Assembly: GCA_937128475.1 (NCBI GenBank) | Contig: CAKZML010000295.1 | Coordinates: forward strand, 1-36,773 | Reading direction: 5' to 3' | Length of the DNA: 36,773 nucleotides | Source of the DNA: an uncultured Chromatiales bacterium | GTDB lineage: Bacteria > Pseudomonadota > Gammaproteobacteria > Steroidobacterales > BM003 | Part shown: positions 18,748 to 33,517 of the stretch, piece by piece | How the letters are laid out: the number at the start of each line of letters is the position of its first letter | Numbering within the stretch: position 1 is the first letter of the stretch | Program-made: the position numbers and the translations under genes | The notes under the pieces: model-generated | Databases searched by the model: none | What the model was told of the DNA's origin: nothing | The model's input: only the letters and a program-made list of their open reading frames with translations

Positions 18748-18825
18748 CACCCCGGAAAAGAAGCAACGGCACCCCGGGAAAGAGGTAACTATACGGCCAC
18801 CCCGGGAAAGGGCTAACTATACTGG
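18748..18825. repeat. Three imperfect tandem repeats (22, 28 and 28 bp) in the leader of the Smr gene
   Basis: CACCCCGGAAAAGAAGCAACGG / CACCCCGGGAAAGAGGTAACTATACGGC / CACCCCGGGAAAGGGCTAACTATACTGG; copies 2 and 3 match at 24 of 28 positions. Confidence 0.9.
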
Positions 18826-18847
18826 ATTCACCATAGGGAGGACGAGT

Positions 18848-19411
18848 GTGACAAAACGTTATCCACCCGACATTCCCGAAGACGAGGACACCGACGAACT
18901 GTCGCTATTTCGTCGCAGCGTTGCCGATGCCACCCCCCACGACCCAAAACCCTTCATCACGAAGCGTCCAAAGCCTCCGGCACGCGCACGCTTCAAGCGA
19001 GCCGATGAAGCCCAGGTATTGCGCGAAAGCCTCGAGGGCGAAAGCCTCCCTGGGATTCTTGATAACGGGGATCACCTGAACCACTGCAGGGAAGGTGTAA
19101 GCGAGCAGATTCTGCGCAAATTGCGCAGGGGTCGTTACAGCCTCCAGGCGGAGGTGGACCTGCACGGACTAACCGTCGCCAAAGCCCGGATAGAGCTAAA
19201 CGACTTTCTCGCCGAGTGTCGTCGGGAACGCTTGAGTTGCGTGCGGGTAATTCATGGCAAAGGCCTGCGCTCAGGTAACGGCGGACCAGTGCTGAAATCC
19301 AAGGTCGCGGTGTGGCTAAGCCAGGCCAATTTCGTTATCGCCTATACATCGGCCCGTCCCATGGACGGAGGCACCGGCGCCCTCTACGTATTGCTCGAAA
19401 AAATACGCTAG
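18848..19411 (+). CDS. Smr (MutS2 C-terminal type) domain protein
   Basis: GTG start with upstream AGGGAGG RBS; EVDLHGLTVAKARIELNDFLAECRRERLSCVRVIHGKGLRSGNGGPVLKSKVAVWL is the Smr domain signature. Confidence 0.93.
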   Translation: MTKRYPPDIPEDEDTDELSLFRRSVADATPHDPKPFITKRPKPPARARFKRADEAQVLRESLEGESLPGILDNGDHLNHCREGVSEQILRKLRRGRYSLQAEVDLHGLTVAKARIELNDFLAECRRERLSCVRVIHGKGLRSGNGGPVLKSKVAVWLSQANFVIAYTSARPMDGGTGALYVLLEKIR

Positions 19412-19570
19412 GGAACCTCTGATTAATTCTGGACGAAGTAGATTGTAGGCGAAAAGATTCAGATTCAAGGCGCCAATCGCACGGAATAGCCAGCTATTGC
19501 GAAGATTGGCAACACAGAAGCTGGATTTTTTAGCCCCAAGAGTCGAGTTCATGAATAAATCAGAGGCTCC
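19412..19570. mobile_element. 159-bp MITE-like non-autonomous element with about 18-bp TIRs and a 4-bp CTAG target duplication
   Basis: Left end GGAACCTCTGATTAATTC, right end (reverse complement) GGAGCCTCTGATTTATTC (2 mismatches in 18). Flanked by CTAG at 19408-19411 and 19571-19574. No transposase coding capacity. Confidence 0.82.
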
Positions 19571-20635
19571 CTAGGCCTCAGGCTTTGAATGCCGGGCTTC
19601 CCGGCAGTCCAGTAACTCCCGTAATACCGCGGTCGCGAAACATCCGCTGGGGAGAGTGAAAGCCAACTCCAGAGAATCATCTGAAAATGCCCAGCTCAAC
19701 TCCGCCACATCCAGGACCAGGCGCCGCCGGTCAGCCTTGACCCGGGAGGCACACAGGCCATCCACCCACGCCGAATACCCCGCGAGAACCTCCTGCTCCA
19801 GGGCCAGCGCCTCAGCCACCGGTTGCATACCCGACTCACCGGGCATAGGTCCCGTCGGCCCCACGTCATTGGAGGCCAACCTGGCGAGGATTTCCTCATC
19901 TACCGTCTCGGCCACGAACAGGCTCCGGGAACCCGCCAGCATCAACAATTCCCCGGGCAACGCCGTGTTCCAGTTTCCTTCACGAATTCGCCTCGCCAGC
20001 ACCTCGTTGAACAGGGCCGATCGGGCGGCGGAAAAGGCAAACTCCCGATCATTGCGATGCCAGCGCCTGCGCGGGTCGGACAACACCCGTTGGGCCAGGC
20101 CCAGGTTGCCCATATCACGACCGAAACGCTGATCACCGAAGAAGTTTGGAACCCCGCCTTTGGCGACACTTTGCAGTCGCGCTTCAAGAGCTTCCCGGTC
20201 TCCTTCCAGCTGTCTTATCACCAGGCGAAACTTGTTAGCCTGGTGGGTGCCACGCCTGAGCTTTCGGCGATGCGCGGTGGCTGCCAGGACCTTGAACCCC
20301 TCTGTCTCCAGGGCGAGCCATTCGTCGCAGCTCAATGCCCCACCCGCCAACGAGAAGTACTGCCGGGTCACGGCCCAGCGATCCTTCATCCCCGAGTAGC
20401 CCAGGTCCCGGCGCTGAATACCGGCGAGCCGGGCAATCTGCCCCGCCACCCAGGCGGTATTGCAATCAGTCTTTTCGATCCACAGGAGGATGTGCTCACC
20501 CTCACCGTCGGGCTCAAAGCCCAGCACTTCCTCCACCCGGAAGTCCTCGCTCTTGCTGCGCATCACGCCCGAGGCCGAGGGCAGGCCCAGGGCATGCACG
20601 TCCGACCAGGAGAATTCAGGATGTGTATCTGTCAT
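19571..20635 (-). CDS. truD: tRNA pseudouridine(13) synthase TruD
   Basis: MRSKSEDFRVEEVLGFEPDGEGEHILLWIEKTDCNTAWVAGQIARLAGIQRRDLGYSGMKDRWAVTRQYFSL...NFFGDQRFGRDMGNL. Confidence 0.97.
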   Translation of the reverse strand: MTDTHPEFSWSDVHALGLPSASGVMRSKSEDFRVEEVLGFEPDGEGEHILLWIEKTDCNTAWVAGQIARLAGIQRRDLGYSGMKDRWAVTRQYFSLAGGALSCDEWLALETEGFKVLAATAHRRKLRRGTHQANKFRLVIRQLEGDREALEARLQSVAKGGVPNFFGDQRFGRDMGNLGLAQRVLSDPRRRWHRNDREFAFSAARSALFNEVLARRIREGNWNTALPGELLMLAGSRSLFVAETVDEEILARLASNDVGPTGPMPGESGMQPVAEALALEQEVLAGYSAWVDGLCASRVKADRRRLVLDVAELSWAFSDDSLELAFTLPSGCFATAVLRELLDCREARHSKPEA

Positions 20636-20689
20636 AAATTTTATCCGGGGAATTGCCGGGCCAGTGCAGAACGGCCGGCAAGATCGGCA

Positions 20690-20723
20690 AAGAAAAAGGG
20701 TGAGTCCCTACGGGGTCTCACCC
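20690..20723 (-). terminator. Rho-independent terminator overlapping the 3' end of ftsB
   Basis: Minus strand GGGTGAG-A-CCC-CGTA-GGG-A-CTCACCC followed by TTTTTCTTT. The ftsB stop codon TAG lies within the hairpin. Confidence 0.85.
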
Positions 20724-21010
20724 TCATCTGTTTTGGTATCTGGATCGGCAAGAAAGATCAGTTGCTCATCCGACTTGATCATGCCCAGCTCACTGCGTGC
20801 ACGCTCTTCGAGCGCAGCAGTACCTTCTTTCAAGTCCATAACCTCGGCTTCCAGGGTATCGTTGCGCTCGCTCAGCTTCTGGTTCTCTTCCAGCTGGGCA
20901 TCGACTTCATTATGCAAGCGCCAAAGTTCCGGAATCCCGTTGTCTCCGAGCCACAATCTTGCCTGCAACCCCAGCAGTAACAGCAACAGTAATGCCGCGA
21001 CTAACCGCAT
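20708..21010 (-). CDS. ftsB: Cell division protein FtsB
   Basis: MRLVAALLLLLLLGLQARLWLGDNGIPELWRLHNEVDAQLEENQKLSERNDTLEAEVMDLKEG; directly after eno. The longer track ORF overlaps eno. Confidence 0.93.
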   Translation of the reverse strand: MRLVAALLLLLLLGLQARLWLGDNGIPELWRLHNEVDAQLEENQKLSERNDTLEAEVMDLKEGTAALEERARSELGMIKSDEQLIFLADPDTKTDEGETP

Positions 21011-21014
21011 AGGA

Positions 21015-23176
<2,162 letters not shown>

Positions 23177-23188
23177 TACTTGCCTCTC

Positions 23189-24820
<1,632 letters not shown>

Positions 24821-24988
24821 TTAGAATTTCCGCCTAAAGAATTAATGTGCCGTGCGCACACTGCAAGACGGGGTTACAAGTTACCAGAACCCCCCTTTCC
24901 GGACAATGGGAAAACCTTCACCCAGCGGGAATACCGGCATCTTCGCGGAGAATCATCCTTCGCCAGCGTGAATTCGCGCAACACAGAC

Positions 24989-26344
24989 CTACAAAACCAG
25001 TCTTGGAGCACCCTTCCAGACCACCACCCGGGCCTCATCGCCGGCTTTTGAGGCAAACGCCTGGTCGGTCCAGAACTGGCCCACCGCAGCGAGTTTTCCG
25101 CCCACGTAGACCAGGGGAACCCGGTCCCGCATCCACGGCAGCACACCGCCTTCCTGGAACAAATCACGCAATCCATGGCTGCCCTGGCGCCCGGCCAGCC
25201 TCAGCTTCTCTCCCCCGAGCCTGAAGCGTACTTCCAGCGCCTTTCCTTCCAGGGCCGCCAGATCAAGTCCCGGCCCTGCCCCTTCAGCCAGGGACAATCG
25301 CCCCAGGCCGGAAGGCAACTCCAGTTCCTCCGTCACCCGCCATGCCAGCGGTCCACCGGGGCCTGGCGCCTGGGTGGGTTGAACAATCAACCTTCCCCGG
25401 TACCGCCTGATCTCCGCCCCCTGCCAAGACAAGCAAGGCAGGGCCTGGGCTTTCGCGTTCAATACCTGCTCGGGCAGCAAGTCCAGCACATGGGCAGGAG
25501 GACTGGGCAATCCCACCCGGCCGACCCAATAGCGCACCAGGTTTCCTACCCGGGGCTGATCAAGAGCCAACAATTCCTGGACCACCAGGTCACCATCAAT
25601 GGAACAGCGCTGATAATCATCGGCTGCCAATTGCTCCAGCAACCCACGAGCCTCGCCGCAATAGCGGGCGCTGCGTGATGCGCCCCGGGCGGCGGCCGGC
25701 CAACGCTGCATCAAGGCAGGCAGCACCTGGTGGCGCAAATAATTGCGATCAAAACTGGTGTCCTGGTTGCTGGGCTCTTCAATCCACTCCACTCCCCGCT
25801 CACAGGCCCAGTGGCGCAATGCTTCCCGGGGAAAATCCAGCAGAGGTCGGAAGTGCTGCCCGGACCCGAACGCCGCGATAACCGGCATGGCTGCCAGTCC
25901 CGCAACTCCCGCACCACGCATCAACTGCAACAGCACAGTTTCCAGCTGATCGTCCTGGTGATGACCGGTGAGCAGGACCTCACCCTCATCCATGGCCTGC
26001 ATAAGCGCCTGGTAGCGAGCCCGCCGGGCGCAATCCTCGAGACTCTGGCCAGGTTCTTTTTGCACGGACACCTTGAGCACCTGGAAATCGCATCCCAGGC
26101 CCTGGGCCTGGGCCCTTGCGGCCTCTGTCCAGGCCTCGGCATCGGAGTAGAGTCCGTGGTGAATATGTATCGCGCGCAAGAGGTGCTCCCCACGGGGCTC
26201 CAGCTCAGCGATGACCTTGGACATGGCGTGCAAGAGTACGGTGGAATCCAGCCCGGCGCTTAAAGCTACGCACCATCGACGAGGCACATCCGGGGCAAAG
26301 TGAGTGTCGATTAGTGCCGCGAGGGCCTCGTGTCGAAAGGACAT
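24989..26344 (-). CDS. tilS: tRNA(Ile)-lysidine synthetase
   Basis: CVALSAGLDSTVLLHAM...IHIHHGL...DCARRARYQAL...LLTGHHQDDQLETVLLQLMRGAGVAGLAAM: PP-loop and TilS motifs. Confidence 0.96.
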   Translation of the reverse strand: MSFRHEALAALIDTHFAPDVPRRWCVALSAGLDSTVLLHAMSKVIAELEPRGEHLLRAIHIHHGLYSDAEAWTEAARAQAQGLGCDFQVLKVSVQKEPGQSLEDCARRARYQALMQAMDEGEVLLTGHHQDDQLETVLLQLMRGAGVAGLAAMPVIAAFGSGQHFRPLLDFPREALRHWACERGVEWIEEPSNQDTSFDRNYLRHQVLPALMQRWPAAARGASRSARYCGEARGLLEQLAADDYQRCSIDGDLVVQELLALDQPRVGNLVRYWVGRVGLPSPPAHVLDLLPEQVLNAKAQALPCLSWQGAEIRRYRGRLIVQPTQAPGPGGPLAWRVTEELELPSGLGRLSLAEGAGPGLDLAALEGKALEVRFRLGGEKLRLAGRQGSHGLRDLFQEGGVLPWMRDRVPLVYVGGKLAAVGQFWTDQAFASKAGDEARVVVWKGAPRLVL

Positions 26345-26354
26345 GACGACCTGC

Positions 26355-27314
26355 TCAGGTCTCCCTGAACCGGCCCATCCTGCGAATCCGCTGGTTACGC
26401 AATTCCACCAGCTTGTCCGTGGGCATAGCCTGCACGTCGGTCAAGTGCTTGAGCAGCGTGGTTTTCAGGGCTTCGCTCATGGACTCCAGGTCACGGTGAG
26501 CTCCGCCCAAGGGTTCCTTGATGATCTCGTCAACCAGGTCCAGCTCTGCAAGACGCTCGGCGGTGAGACCCAGGGCTTCGGCGGCAGCCTCGGCCTTGTC
26601 GGCGCTCTTCCATAAAATGGACGCGCACCCTTCGGGCGAGATAACCGAATAAATTCCGTATTCCAGCATCAACAGGCGGTCACCCACGCCAATAGCCAGC
26701 GCGCCACCGGAACCACCTTCGCCAATCACCACCGCAATAAGCGGGGTCTTCAGGGTGGCCATTACAAACAGATTGCGGGCGATCGCCTCGCTCTGGCCGC
26801 GTTCCTCAGCCCCTACTCCGGGATAGGCCCCGGGGGTGTCGATCAGGGTGATTATCGGCAGGCCAAAACGCTCCGCCAATTTCATCAGTCGCATGGCCTT
26901 ACGGTAGCCTTCGGGCCGGGGCATGCCGTAGTTACGCTGCACGCGCTCCTTGGTGTCACGACCTTTTTGCTGACCGATGACCATGACCGGGATGCCTTCC
27001 AGTCTGGCCAGGCCGCCCACCATCGCCTCGTCATCGGCGTACATCCGGTCTCCGTGCAACTCCTGGAAATCGGTAAACACTGTGTCCAGGTAATCCAGGG
27101 TGTAAGGACGCTGGGGATGGCGCGCCAACTGGGTTATCTGCCAGGACGTCAGGTGCGAGAAAATCTTCTTCGTCAGGGTCTTGCTACTACCCTTGAGGCG
27201 TTCAATTTCCCCACTGATATTGATCTGCGAATCATCACCAACAAAGCGCAACTGCTCGATCTTTGCTTCAAGCTCGGCGATTGGTTGTTCAAAATCCAGG
27301 AATTTCAGGTCCAT
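26355..27314 (-). CDS. accA: Acetyl-CoA carboxylase carboxyltransferase subunit alpha
   Basis: [19 protein letters not shown]...[18 protein letters not shown]-type motifs: [54 protein letters not shown]. Confidence 0.98.
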   Translation of the reverse strand: MDLKFLDFEQPIAELEAKIEQLRFVGDDSQINISGEIERLKGSSKTLTKKIFSHLTSWQITQLARHPQRPYTLDYLDTVFTDFQELHGDRMYADDEAMVGGLARLEGIPVMVIGQQKGRDTKERVQRNYGMPRPEGYRKAMRLMKLAERFGLPIITLIDTPGAYPGVGAEERGQSEAIARNLFVMATLKTPLIAVVIGEGGSGGALAIGVGDRLLMLEYGIYSVISPEGCASILWKSADKAEAAAEALGLTAERLAELDLVDEIIKEPLGGAHRDLESMSEALKTTLLKHLTDVQAMPTDKLVELRNQRIRRMGRFRET

Positions 27315-27389
27315 AGGAACATTTTCTACTAATAATTTATGATTTGAACACTACCTCCAACATCGGTCGGAGACAAGCATCCTGAATCC

Positions 27390-30300
27390 TTAGGAGTTTT
27401 CCACCCGGCGAGGATACATCACCCTAACCCGGTCTCGCCCCACCATTTCAACCAGCCGGTCCATCAGTTCCCGGGTGGGTTTGACCTGCCACTGCTCGCC
27501 CAGGTAAACCCGTCCTTGCGCGCTGTCTCCCCGGTACTGGATACCCACATCGCACAGCCCTCCCAGGTGGGGCTGCAGGGCAGATTTCAGCTGGTCTGCG
27601 AAGTCCTGACTGATACTGCCGCCATCACACTGGATCAGCAATCGACGGGCGTAGCGCTGGCGGGCCTGCTCCATGGTCTGCAGGCTGGTGGCGTTGAGAC
27701 TCCAGGCATCGGTGAAATCCACAAACCTCAAGGTGCCGTCAACAATCAGGATGGCGTCCTTGGTCAATAAATGCCGGTGATCGTTCGCCACCTCATCAAA
27801 CAAGGTCACCTCCAGACGCGCGCTACGATCATCCAGCAACAAGATCAGGCGATTCCCCCGCTTGCGCATATCCATCACCAGGCCGCCGACGGTAACCGCC
27901 TTGCGACTTGAGGCGTAACGGGATTCACCAGGCGCCGGCCGACCGGAAACCAGGTCCACAATACGCCCGCTGGTGAACTGCTTAAGTTCTGTCTCGTATT
28001 CATTGATCGGATGACCGGTGAGATACAGACCCAGGGTCTCCCGCTCACCCAGCAAACGCTGTTGTTCGCTCCACTCGGACCGGGGCTTGATCAGGGTGTG
28101 CTCCATCGGCACTTCCGGCGCGGTAACCGATCCAAACATATCGCTCTGCCCCGCGGCCAACGCCTTGGCATCCTGCTCGGCCACTTTCAGCGCTTCGTCC
28201 AGGTTTGCCATCAGGGTGGCCCGGTTCTCGCCCAGGCAATCCATGGAACCGGAGCGAATCACTGCCTCCAGTACGCGCCGATTGAGCTTCTTGGGATCGA
28301 TCCTGCTGCACAGTTCAAACAGATCCTTGAAGCGACCGTTCTTCTCACGCTCCTCGATCAAGCCCTCGATCGCTCCCCGACCCACGCCCTTGATGGCGCC
28401 GAGTCCATATCGAATGCTCTCGGTATCCGGGGCGGAAAATGCGAACTCGGATTCATTCACGTCCGGCGGCGCGATGACCAGCCCCATCCGGTCACATTCC
28501 TCAATGAACGTAACCACCTTGTCAGTGCTGTCCATATCCGAGGACAACACGGCGGCCATAAACTCTGCGGGGAAATGCGCTTTCAGCCATGCTGTCTGAT
28601 AGGACAGCATCGCGTAGGCGGCGGAATGAGACTTGTTAAAACCGTAGCCTGCGAACTTCTCCATCAAGTCGAAAATGTAGGTGGCCTTGGCCTCGTCAAC
28701 ACCCCGGTTCTTTGAGCCTTCAACGAAGAATTCCCGCTGCTTGGCCATCTCCTCGGCTTTCTTTTTACCCATGGCCCGACGCAGCAGGTCAGCGCCGCCG
28801 AGACTGTATCCGGCAAGTACCTGGGCGATCTGCATAACCTGTTCCTGGTAGAGAATCACACCATAGGTGGGCTCCAGGATGGCTTGCAGGTCCGGGTGCA
28901 GGTAATCAATCGCGGCGCCGGTACGATCGTGTTTACGATCGATAAAGTCGTCCACCATGCCCGATTGCAATGGACCGGGACGGAACAACGCCACCAGCGC
29001 CACGATTTCATCGAACCGGTCAGGCTGCAGGCGCTTGATCAGGTCCTTCATGCCGCGGGATTCAAGCTGGAACACCGCGGTGGTTTCACAGCGCTTCAGC
29101 AGGTCAAAGGTCTTTTCATCATCGTAGCGAATACCATCCAGTGTCACCGGCTCCTCGCCCGCCACCTTGCGCTTGCGATTTATCGCCTTGAGAGCCCAGT
29201 CGATGATGGTGAGGGTCCGAAGACCCAGGAAATCGAATTTAACCAGGCCGACTTTTTCAACGTCATCCTTGTCGTACTGACTGACGACGTTGGTTCCGCC
29301 CTCTTCACAATAAAGCGGTACGAAGTCCGTCAGTGGCCCGGGCGCGATGACCACGCCGCCGGCGTGCTTACCCGCATTTCGGGACAGGCCTTCCAGGGAC
29401 CTGGCCAGGTCTATCAAGGTCTGGACATCTTCCTCATTCTCGTAGGCCGTGCGCAGCTCATCTTCCTGGGCCAGCGCCTTTTCCAGGGTAATGCCGATTT
29501 CAAAAGGAATCAGCTTGGCAATACGGTCAACGAATCCATAGGGATGGCCCAGCACCCGTCCCACGTCGCGCACCACCGCCTTGGCAGCCATGGTGCCAAA
29601 GGTGATGATCTGGGAAACCTGGTCCCTGCCATAACGCTCGGCCACGTAATCGATAACCCGATCCCGGCCTTCCATGCAGAAGTCGACATCAAAGTCAGGC
29701 ATGGACACACGTTCCGGATTAAGGAAACGTTCGAAAAGCAGTTCATGCTCAAGGGGGTCAAGATCAGTAATGCCCAGCACCCAGGCAACCAGGGAACCGG
29801 CACCGGAACCACGACCCGGACCGACCGGCACGTCGTTTTCTTTTGCCCAGCGAATGAAGTCCGCGACGATCAGGAAGTAGCCAGGAAAACCCATGCCTTC
29901 GATCACGCCCAGCTCGATGGCCAGGCGCTCCTTGTAGCCGGGAATGTCGGCTTCGGGGATATTCCGTAATCGGATTTTCTCGGCCAGGCCCTGCTCACTG
30001 GCCTCGGCAAGCCAGGAGGCGGTGGTATAGCCATCAGGCACTTCAAACTCGGGAAGTACGCTATGCCCCAATTCCATGGTCAGGTTGCATCGCCTGGCAA
30101 TCTCGACCGTGTTGGCAAGAGCCTCGGGAAGATCCTCGAATAGCTCCGCCATCTCCTCGGCGCTACGCAGGTATTGCTGGGTGGAGTATTCCCTGGGTCT
30201 GCCCGGATCAGTCAGCGCATGACCACCGTGAATGCAAACCCTGGCCTCGTGGGACTCGAACTCTTCCTGGTCCAGGAAGCGAACGTCATTGGTCGCCACC

Positions 30301-30887
30301 AGCGGTATATCCATTTTCGAGGCCAACGCCACAGCCGCGTGCAGGTATGTTTCATCCCCTTCCCTACCGGTACGCTGGACCTCCATGTAGAACCGACCCG
30401 GGAACAACCCTGACCAAAATTCCACGGCCTGGCGGGCATCGCTTTCGCGCCTGGCCAGCAAGGCTCGGCCAACGTCTCCGCGCTTGCCACCGGAAAGCAT
30501 GATCAGTCCTTCGGTCATGCCCTGGAACCATTCCCTCTCAAGCATGGGAACGCCGTGATGCTGTCCATGCAGGTAGGCCTGGGTCAGCAGTCGGGAAAGA
30601 TTTCGATAACCGTTTTCATAATCCTGGCATAGAAGGATGACCCGGCTGGGCTTGCCCGGATCCTCAGGCTCATTCAACAGCAGGTCGGCGCCGATAATCG
30701 GCTTTACGCCCTTCTTGCGAGCAGCCTGGTAAAACTTCACCAATCCGAATAAATCGTTCTGATCTGTCATGGCCAGGGCAGGCATGCCCATTTCCGCCGC
30801 CCTTTGCATCAGGGCGGGAATACGCACCACGCTGTCAGCCAGGGAAAACTCGGTATGCAGACTCAAATGGACAAAAGACGAATTCAT
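27390..30887 (-). CDS. dnaE: DNA polymerase III subunit alpha
   Basis: [69 protein letters not shown] (PHP domain)...[20 protein letters not shown]...[18 protein letters not shown]. The track start at 31163 is an over-extension into rnhB. Confidence 0.98.
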   Translation of the reverse strand: MNSSFVHLSLHTEFSLADSVVRIPALMQRAAEMGMPALAMTDQNDLFGLVKFYQAARKKGVKPIIGADLLLNEPEDPGKPSRVILLCQDYENGYRNLSRLLTQAYLHGQHHGVPMLEREWFQGMTEGLIMLSGGKRGDVGRALLARRESDARQAVEFWSGLFPGRFYMEVQRTGREGDETYLHAAVALASKMDIPLVATNDVRFLDQEEFESHEARVCIHGGHALTDPGRPREYSTQQYLRSAEEMAELFEDLPEALANTVEIARRCNLTMELGHSVLPEFEVPDGYTTASWLAEASEQGLAEKIRLRNIPEADIPGYKERLAIELGVIEGMGFPGYFLIVADFIRWAKENDVPVGPGRGSGAGSLVAWVLGITDLDPLEHELLFERFLNPERVSMPDFDVDFCMEGRDRVIDYVAERYGRDQVSQIITFGTMAAKAVVRDVGRVLGHPYGFVDRIAKLIPFEIGITLEKALAQEDELRTAYENEEDVQTLIDLARSLEGLSRNAGKHAGGVVIAPGPLTDFVPLYCEEGGTNVVSQYDKDDVEKVGLVKFDFLGLRTLTIIDWALKAINRKRKVAGEEPVTLDGIRYDDEKTFDLLKRCETTAVFQLESRGMKDLIKRLQPDRFDEIVALVALFRPGPLQSGMVDDFIDRKHDRTGAAIDYLHPDLQAILEPTYGVILYQEQVMQIAQVLAGYSLGGADLLRRAMGKKKAEEMAKQREFFVEGSKNRGVDEAKATYIFDLMEKFAGYGFNKSHSAAYAMLSYQTAWLKAHFPAEFMAAVLSSDMDSTDKVVTFIEECDRMGLVIAPPDVNESEFAFSAPDTESIRYGLGAIKGVGRGAIEGLIEEREKNGRFKDLFELCSRIDPKKLNRRVLEAVIRSGSMDCLGENRATLMANLDEALKVAEQDAKALAAGQSDMFGSVTAPEVPMEHTLIKPRSEWSEQQRLLGERETLGLYLTGHPINEYETELKQFTSGRIVDLVSGRPAPGESRYASSRKAVTVGGLVMDMRKRGNRLILLLDDRSARLEVTLFDEVANDHRHLLTKDAILIVDGTLRFVDFTDAWSLNATSLQTMEQARQRYARRLLIQCDGGSISQDFADQLKSALQPHLGGLCDVGIQYRGDSAQGRVYLGEQWQVKPTRELMDRLVEMVGRDRVRVMYPRRVENS

Positions 30888-31504
30888 CCCTTGCCTCCGA
30901 AAAAGGCACTCACTGGGGAGAAGGTTCGGCGGTGTATCGGGCTGGGCCCGATTTGCTCCAGGCACTTGCGATGAGCCGCCGTGGGATAGCCTTTGTGGCC
31001 TGCGAAACCATAACCGGGATACACCACGTCCAACCCTTTCATCATCCTGTCCCGAGTTACCTTGGCAAGAATAGAGGCGGCACTGATCTCGGGCACCAGG
31101 GCATCGCCACCAACAATGGCCTCTATGGTACAGGACAGTCCGGTACCTGCCAGTGACGGACAACGATTTCCGTCCACCTGCACATGGTCCGGCATCACCG
31201 CCAGTCCCAGTAAACTTCGGCGCATGGCCAGCATTGTGGCGTGCAGGATATTGAGCGAGTCAATTTCATCCGCATCCGACCAGGCGACAGCCCAGGCCAG
31301 GGAGCGAGCCTTGACCTGTGGAAACAGCTTTTCCCGCCTGGCCTCGCTTAGTTTTTTCGAATCGGCCAGTCCGGCAATCGGATCCTGGGGATTCAATATC
31401 ACCGCTGCAGCCACCACCGGACCCGCAAGGGGACCCCTGCCCGCCTCGTCGACACCGGCCATCAAATTACTATGGGAAAAATTCAGGCTGCCCTGAGTCG
31501 TCAT
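30884..31504 (-). CDS. rnhB: Ribonuclease HII
   Basis: [45 protein letters not shown]...[12 protein letters not shown]. Confidence 0.97.
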   Translation of the reverse strand: MTTQGSLNFSHSNLMAGVDEAGRGPLAGPVVAAAVILNPQDPIAGLADSKKLSEARREKLFPQVKARSLAWAVAWSDADEIDSLNILHATMLAMRRSLLGLAVMPDHVQVDGNRCPSLAGTGLSCTIEAIVGGDALVPEISAASILAKVTRDRMMKGLDVVYPGYGFAGHKGYPTAAHRKCLEQIGPSPIHRRTFSPVSAFFGGKG

Positions 31505-32664
31505 TCGCCCACCTGCTCCACTGGCTCCCGACCCAGGAGTTCCAACACAGCCCTGGCTGCGGTGCTCGCGGCATCCTGTCGCAGAGCGCGGTGCATGGCT
31601 TCAAACGCCTCGACCTGCTCCTTGCGCCGCGCCGGATCTTCAAGCAGCCCCAGGACCTCGTTGCCCAGTGTTTGCGGGTTCACCGCATCCATGATGTGTT
31701 CAGGCACCACTGGTGGTGAATGCAAAAGATTTGGTAACGAATAATGCTTGAGATGCAGACCAAGAAATGTCTCGGCCAGCCACTTGGTTATCTTGGAGAT
31801 TCGGTAGGCCATGACCATGGGTCGCTTTACCAGCGCGGTTTCCAGCGCAGCGGTGCCTGAGGCCAACAACACCACGTCCGCTGCAGCCATACACGCCTGG
31901 GGCTGTCCATCCACCAGGGTCACCGGGACACCCGGGGCGGCCTGGGCCAGGGCCGCCTCGAACGCCTGGCGCACTGCCGGGCCGGCCATGGGAGAAACGA
32001 ACACCAGGTCGGGTCGGCGACTGGCAAGCCAATTTATGGTTCCCGCGAAATCCTCGCCCAAGCGCTTGAGTTCACCCCGTCGGCTCCCGGGCAATACCGC
32101 CACCACCTGGCCGGTTTCGGGCAAGCCCAGGCGTCGCCGGTGCTCGCCCCTGTCCAGTGCCAGGGGTATCTCGTCTGCCAGGGGGTGACCAACGAACGCC
32201 GCAGGCACCCCATGCTGGTCGTAAAAGGCTTTCTCAAAAGGCAGCAGACACAACACCAGGTCCGTGGAACGACCGATCTTGTGAACCCGCTTCTGGCGCC
32301 AGGCCCACACCGAGGGACTGACGAAATGAACTGTCTTGATGCCTTTGCGACGCAACTTGCGTTCCAGGCCAAGATTAAAGTCCGGTGCATCAACACCGAT
32401 AACCACATCAGGAGGATTATCGCGCCAGCGCTTGACCAGGCCCCGCCGAAGCTTGAGCAGCCGCGGCAATTCACCGAACACCTCGACGATGCCCATCACC
32501 GCCAGTTCATCCGAATCATGGAGGCAGTGACAGCCGGCTTCACGCATCAGCGGCCCGCCCACTCCTTCCACCTGGAGCCCGGGCACCATCCGCTTTAAAG
32601 CCTTGATCAGGGCTGCCCCCAGCAAATCACCGGAAGCCTCGCCAGCGACAATAGCTAGACGCAT
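31501..32664 (-). CDS. lpxB: Lipid-A-disaccharide synthase
   Basis: [45 protein letters not shown]...YVSPSVWAW-type ([19 protein letters not shown]). Confidence 0.98.
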   Translation of the reverse strand: MRLAIVAGEASGDLLGAALIKALKRMVPGLQVEGVGGPLMREAGCHCLHDSDELAVMGIVEVFGELPRLLKLRRGLVKRWRDNPPDVVIGVDAPDFNLGLERKLRRKGIKTVHFVSPSVWAWRQKRVHKIGRSTDLVLCLLPFEKAFYDQHGVPAAFVGHPLADEIPLALDRGEHRRRLGLPETGQVVAVLPGSRRGELKRLGEDFAGTINWLASRRPDLVFVSPMAGPAVRQAFEAALAQAAPGVPVTLVDGQPQACMAAADVVLLASGTAALETALVKRPMVMAYRISKITKWLAETFLGLHLKHYSLPNLLHSPPVVPEHIMDAVNPQTLGNEVLGLLEDPARRKEQVEAFEAMHRALRQDAASTAARAVLELLGREPVEQVGE

Positions 32665-32737
32665 GTGTCAGAGATCTCCCAAGTAAAAGGGGGCGCAAAC
32701 ACCCGGGCTAATAGATACCCAAAGACGCACCGGGGCG

Positions 32738-33517
32738 TCAGCGAATAATACTGCGTCGAGACTCGTGAGTCAGGAAGTTCAGGAATATCTCCAGTTCTGG
32801 CTGGGTTTGGGCAAGCCGGGCGATCTCATCCGTGGCCTCTTGCAGGCGCATCCCCGAGCGGTAAAGCACACGGTATGCATTACGAATGTTACGCAGTTGC
32901 TCTTTTTCAAAGCCACGGCGCTTAAGCCCTTCAAGGTTGATACCCTTCGGCTCGCCGGGGTTTCCGGAAATGGTGATGTACGGGGGCACATCCCGATTGA
33001 TACCTGAGTACATACCCAGGAACGCGTAATCACCCACGGAACAGAACTGGTGGGCTCCAACAAAGCCCCCGAATATCACGTGATTCCCCACGTGTACGTG
33101 CCCCGCCAGAGTCGCATTATTGGCGAGAATCACGTCATTACCAACCGTGCAGTCATGGGCAATATGCACATAGGCCATGATCCAGTTGTCATCACCCAGG
33201 CGCGTCGCACCTTGGTCCTGGGCAGTACCACGATTGATCGTGCAATATTCGCGAATCGTATTGCCATCACCAATTTCCAGCCTGGTTTCCTCGCCCGCAT
33301 ACTTCTTGTCCTGGGGCTCGTCACCAATGGAGGAAAACTGGAAAATTCTGTTCTTCTCGCCAATAACGGTGGGACCCTTGATCACCACGTGTGAAGCGAT
33401 CTCAGTTCCGGTTCCGATCCGCACACCATCACCAATCACGCTATACGGACCAATGGTCACGCCATCGGCAATCTCTGCGCCGGAATCAATAATTGCGGTG
33501 GGATGTATGTTGCTCAT
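32738..33517 (-). CDS. lpxA: UDP-N-acetylglucosamine acyltransferase
   Basis: [50 protein letters not shown]: hexapeptide repeats, LpxA C-terminal domain. Confidence 0.98.
   Translation of the reverse strand: MSNIHPTAIIDSGAEIADGVTIGPYSVIGDGVRIGTGTEIASHVVIKGPTVIGEKNRIFQFSSIGDEPQDKKYAGEETRLEIGDGNTIREYCTINRGTAQDQGATRLGDDNWIMAYVHIAHDCTVGNDVILANNATLAGHVHVGNHVIFGGFVGAHQFCSVGDYAFLGMYSGINRDVPPYITISGNPGEPKGINLEGLKRRGFEKEQLRNIRNAYRVLYRSGMRLQEATDEIARLAQTQPELEIFLNFLTHESRRSIIR

Noticed and set aside
18748-18825. CRISPR-like repeats
   Set aside because: The repeats are adjacent tandem copies without spacers, only three copies, and no cas genes are nearby.
19316-19552. 78-aa minus-strand ORF MNSTLGAKKSSFCVANLRNSW... 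as a gene
   Set aside because: It lies mostly within the MITE-like element, has no transposase motif and runs antisense into the Smr gene; probably fortuitous.
24860-24895. GGGGTT...AACCCC inverted repeat after tilS as a terminator
   Set aside because: Large loop and no U-tract on the minus strand; not convincing.
30888-31163. N-terminal extension of DnaE in the ORF track (start at 31163)
   Set aside because: It overlaps rnhB in another frame. DnaE homologues start at [19 protein letters not shown] (30887), which overlaps the rnhB stop by 4 bp.
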